This document shows positions 60,095 through 64,000 of a stretch of DNA of 64,000 nucleotides, piece after piece (position 1 is the stretch's first letter; each line of letters begins with the position of its first letter). The stretch lies in assembly GCA_018287875.1 (NCBI GenBank), contig JAGVVL010000001.1, forward strand, positions 5,146,001 to 5,210,000, in the 5' to 3' direction. The stretch comes from Nigrospora sphaerica (Eukaryota > Ascomycota > Sordariomycetes > Amphisphaeriales > Apiosporaceae). A program made the position numbers and the translations under genes. The notes beneath the pieces were generated by a model. It was not told the origin of the DNA. It was given only the letters and a program-made list of their open reading frames with translations, and searched no databases.

Positions 60095-61607
60095 AGGTTG
60101 GCATGGTGACCTCGGTTCGTAACCTCAAGTACATAGGGGCTTATCACTTTGCGTCGGGAGCGGAAGCTTGTACCTGCATCCTGGGATGAAGAGGGCACGG
60201 AAACGGTTCGCAGTGCGCCTCGGCTACCCCCTACGAGAAGAGCAATAGCCTCGGACCTGGAGGCGGCTGAGCTGATGAGGTCCATCAAAGTCGCTTGTCA
60301 TGAATCAATACCGGCATGCGTGCATGTGCGCGCGCGAGGAAGAAACGGCGGGGGAGGGAAAGTGCGCATGCAATAACGGACGCCTAGATGCCCTCTCATA
60401 ACACGATACCGTTCCCTCTTATCATCCCCTTGGTCGGAGTCGGTCTGTGTAAAAGAGACGGTACTTTACACGACCGAGACCGCAGAGGGTACATACACTA
60501 CAATTTGGCTTATCGAGCCTCACTATTAACACGAGGGGAACCAAATCAGCCGAGCCTATCACGATGCTATATTCTCACCCAGCATGAATTCTGAAGCCAG
60601 CCTCTACGGTCGCCCATGGACGGACGCTATTTCATAGCCGCGGGAAAAGCGCCGCGGCAACAGTTACGTACCCGGTGTACTTGTATCTGGACCGGCGCCC
60701 TGGGGCCAACAACCGCCACGGACCGAAGCCCAACCTCGGATACCGGCCGAGCGAGTTTCCTCCCCTGAAGTTCCGTACTTCCGGTCCGGTGCTTGTGCCT
60801 TGCACTGAGGGGGAGACTTCGCCCGTCACTCCTGTGGGACTTTACTGCTTTTAAAAAAAACGTAAAACACAACCAGATATGTGCGTTCCTGCTGAAAGCA
60901 ATGCGACCTTCACTCTTGGACGTCCTTTGACACGCTTACTCTACCACCTCCCAACTTTGTACCTCTGGGCGTCGTATCAGAAAGCCCCCGCGGGTGCAGT
61001 ATTTGTTTCGACTAAATATGTACCTCAGGCTTGAAAGTAAGCAGCAGACAAGAGCTAAGCCCAGCTTCGCCTCGGAACGAAGAAACTGCACTGACCAAAA
61101 CTCTGCAGGCGTGAAAAACTACTTGGTTTTGCCGTAGCAAAACGGCCCGACACACGAGGGTGGCTCGTTTCACCCCCTCACAACACACTCCCTGCTTCCG
61201 TGACCGGCTTGTGTCGCTACGGCTGGTTCGCACCAACCCATCCAATGCGGGCCCATCTAAGCATCACCATGGCCGCGCGCCCTTCAATGGCCTTTTCCAT
61301 TCCTTCACGGCAACCCAATGAGACATGCCGGCCTTGGTAGGGTAGGGGATAAGACCGCAAGACGTCAACGTTCAATCAGACACCACCAAGACGCGACACG
61401 ACAAATAGCAAGGCGCCAGAAATGAACCCCTGAACGCCGGGCAAAAACAGACACCACTCAAGCTTGATGCGCAAATGAATGTCTACACGTGGCATAAATA
61501 TGCTCGTGTCGGTAAGTCGAGTAGTATGGACCATGGTGCAGGCGCCGATGGTGGTTTTCGTTATAAGCTCCCAGGTGATAGCATAATTTCTAAGCCGGGA
61601 TTTGCTA
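60095..61607. other. Convergent intergenic region, P450 / BAH-PHD gene
   Basis: About 1.5 kb between two stop codons. No gene, tRNA or clear repeat is seen. It separates the proposed metabolite cluster from the chromatin gene. Confidence 0.5.
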
Positions 61608-63080
61608 TTAGTGAATTGTTTCGTGGCAGACCAGGCAGTTGATAGGTTCCGTCCATGATTTTTCACCACCCTCTATGCCCTCTCGGAGGTCCTTGATCTC
61701 AACCGAGGGCGGCGACAAATCGTCCCGAATGACGGCCTCAAAGTGGCCCAGGTAGGGTTTTGACGCTGACGATCCACCCGTCTCTGGCTTTCGCCGGCGG
61801 CCCTTTTTCTTTGCGTCGGCGCCATCGTAGGCCACGGGAATGGTGCTGGATTCCGGACCATCCATATCCATCTTGGTGGTCCCGTCGTCGGCCTCGGCAA
61901 GCTTGATCGTATTTTGCTGTTCTGGCTTGACGTCAATGGACTGTTGGGCGGACTGGGCGGCGCCGGACTCGCTGGGACTAAGAGGTCGTTGGGGACCCTC
62001 ACCATCCCGGTCTTCCTTTTTGATGGCCGTCGGCTTGTGCGGCTTGTCGGTACCGAGCCGCTTGTATGTGTTCATGAGAGCGTCGTGGACGAGGCAGTCG
62101 TCGTGAAGCCATTTCTTGCAGTCGTCGTTGGTACATCCAACCAATGTCTTGTCGGGGTTTTCGGGGCGGTTACAGATGCAGCGTGGCTCCACCGACTGAG
62201 AAATCAAATGTTAGCTGCTTCAGCATCGAGGCATGGTTCGGTTTCCGCCTACCGAAAGCTCCATGGTGCGCACGTCGACGGCCTGGCGCCAGTACAATGC
62301 CGACTGTATCTCTTCGTCGTTCTGTTCGTCCCATTGGTTTACCGTTGCCGAGCCCGTGACACTGACTACATTGATGACGTCCACTGTTGGCCTGGTTAGC
62401 GAGGATCCCCCTGCGTGTCTCGAGACGCGAAACATACTTAGGTTGGAGGCGATCAACTCGTTACGGCCATGATATGGCTGTCTTCCCGACACGAGCTTCT
62501 TGCCGTCCTGCGTGCCGGGGGGGAGCTCGTCGGGCCAATACATCCAGTACACGCGGGCATAGACGTGGTGTTCGTCGCTGGCGCGGATCTCGAGAATCCT
62601 CGCGACCCAGTCGTCGTCGGAGCGCTTTCTGGGTTGCATCGCGTCGTCGGGGTTTTTCTGGCGCTGAATCGACGAGCTGTTGGCGACAAAGATGAAGCCC
62701 TCGCTGTAGTACTTAATTCCATTTACTAAGTGCCGACGTTAGTAGCGACACACCACTTCTCTCCGAGGCATCGCAAGAGGTATACACGTACAGACAAAGC
62801 TGTTATAACGCGTCATATCGACCCATTTCTGGTTGGGCGTAACGAGAAAATGACGGTCCATGGTGTTGTTCGGGTCCTTGAACTTGCCACTGGGAGCAAA
62901 GGGCGAGACCTGCAGGGGCATCTTGGGAGGCTGCTGGGGAGCCTGTTCGAGCGATCCCTGGCGCTTCCTCTTCTTCTGCTTTTTGTCTTTTTCGCCCGGC
63001 GTGGGATGTTCGACGTGGAAGGGGCATTCTGCCCAGCTCTCCTCCTGCTCGGTTCTCGGTCGCTTGCGAGGGGCGGCCAT
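61608..63080 (-). CDS. epr-1-like: BAH-PHD chromatin reader, EPR-1/EBS/SHL-like
   Basis: Model: complement of join(61608-62195, 62253-62383, 62438-62725, 62792-63080), 431 aa. The N-terminus is basic (PRKRPRTEQE, KKQKKRKRQ). A BAH domain runs from about residue 85 to 230: FVLNGIKYYSEGFIFVAN, DDWVARILEIRA, YARVYWMYWPDEL, GRNELIASN, then VINVVSV. A PHD finger starts CICNRPENPDKTLVGC (Cys 242, 244, 257, then 262) and continues WLHDDC (His 267, Cys 270). The final Cys pair (INCLVC, 423 and 426) comes only after ~150 residues of low-complexity sequence with a KKKGRRRK basic patch. In Neurospora EPR-1 and plant EBS/SHL, BAH reads H3K27me3 and the PHD follows directly. The orthology call is from domain order, not from a search. 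Confidence 0.85.
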
Positions 63081-64000
63081 GGTCAAAAGGTCGGGGGCCG
63101 GTCGCGCCGGGTAGCCGTCACGCGATCCAGAGGGAAAAGGGCGGAGAAGGGATTGAAGGACGCGATGCTGTGGTCAAGATGGGCGCGTTGCCGGTCCCGG
63201 AGAATGTCGACGTGCAGGCGTCAGCGTGGGCGGAGAGACTACTCAACAATTGCGACGCGACCAGGGGTCGTGGCTCGCAAAACGGAGTGGCGGAATTGCA
63301 CAACGGCGAAGCGGAGAGAAAAGCCCGAGCGAGGCGAGGATAAAAAAACTTGTCGCTGGGATGACAACAGCAAAAGAGGTTGAAAAACGGCGATGGGGGT
63401 TGCGCGCGATAAGGGAATGTCGTCCAAGTCGTCGGTTGTCTCAAATTCGGTGGCGGGGAAAGGGCATCACCAAAGAATCGGGTTCGTCAGCACAGCTCAG
63501 TACCGCAAAGCCGTGGAAGAAGCCTAGCTCGGGCGTTTTGGGCACGCGATGGTCGTCGTCCCGCTCGTCTCGCTCGTCTCGGGCAGGCGGCAGGGCGACA
63601 GCGGACGGGAGATAGGCGAGGCCCCGGGTGCAAGGAGCGAGGATGGCGCCTTGGAAGATAAAACGGATTTCGCGGGCTGGTCTCTTGCGGACAGTCGAGG
63701 ATGTCACGGACGGATCCCGTGGGAGTCGCGATCGCGTTGTGACAGCCACCGTTTTTTCCGGGCCTTTAGCGCCCATCAAAAGTGGACCAACAGTAACAGA
63801 AGAGCTGGAAGCCCGTGCAGGCGCATACGGGATGGACAGCCCTTCCCACGGGAAGCGAGGGAGGGGGTCATATGATAAAACTGCCAATTGCTGATGCTTC
63901 CCCCGCGCCCCCTCGTCCCCAGTCGAAGCTTGAGCTGTGGCCCGACCGGCGACGGGCCTCGCTGTTTTGGGTTTAGCTATCACCAACGAACTGGTCATAT
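63081..64000. other. Upstream region of the BAH-PHD gene
   Basis: Holds the promoter of the BAH-PHD gene. Open frames on both strands (up to 185 codons at 63441-63998, minus) have no domain and are not called. The sequence ends at the window edge. Confidence 0.45.

Noticed and set aside
63441..63998. 185-codon minus frame at the right edge
   Set aside because: It is low-complexity Arg/Ser/Pro-rich, overlaps a comparable plus-strand frame, and has no recognisable motif.

Overview
The window is fungal nuclear DNA, most likely from a filamentous ascomycete of class Sordariomycetes and possibly order Hypocreales. The class call rests on short 50-100 nt GT-AG introns, many with CTNAC-type branch sites, on the gene content, and on intergenic DNA sprinkled with TACCTAGGTA-like words. 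No marker gene settles the species. Exon coordinates are my manual splice models. In each one the reading phase was checked arithmetically across the junctions.

Layout. 0.3-6.6 kb holds a C2H2/AT-hook protein gene (+) convergent with the mismatch-repair gene MSH3 (-). 6.6-8.6 kb is gene-free, with a TA-rich island that looks like a decayed, possibly RIP-mutated repeat. 8.6-18.8 kb holds pyruvate carboxylase (-) and, after a 5.5 kb gene-free stretch, the mitochondrial pyruvate carrier subunit MPC1 (-). 19.7-25.0 kb is clathrin heavy chain (-). 26.5-32.2 kb holds the ribosome-biogenesis factor MAK21/NOC1 (-), divergent from a mitochondrial prolyl-tRNA synthetase (+). 32.8-35.0 kb holds the spliceosomal SmB gene (-), divergent from ribosomal protein L11/uL5 (+). 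36.4-38.9 kb encodes an unrecognised basic, disordered protein with a possible C-terminal coiled coil (+). 39.7-44.3 kb is a tricalbin (SMP plus C2 domains, -).

From about 47 kb the window turns accessory. It holds a seven-transmembrane fungal rhodopsin-like protein (-), a sulfotransferase-like protein (-), a UDP-glycosyltransferase (+), a DMATS-type aromatic prenyltransferase (-) and a cytochrome P450 (+). The last four look like a compact secondary-metabolite cluster making a prenylated, oxidised and perhaps glycosylated or sulfated aromatic product. No PKS, NRPS, terpene cyclase, transporter or cluster transcription factor is visible.

The right end (61.6-63.1 kb) encodes a BAH-PHD protein resembling the H3K27me3 reader EPR-1/EBS/SHL. 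Its PHD finger appears to be split by a long insertion. I saw no convincing tRNA, rRNA, CRISPR array or intact transposon.

Housekeeping genes make up the first 44 kb. The most interesting items are the DMATS cluster, the split-PHD BAH protein, a 9-nt microexon in SmB, and the linkage of two pyruvate-metabolism genes.
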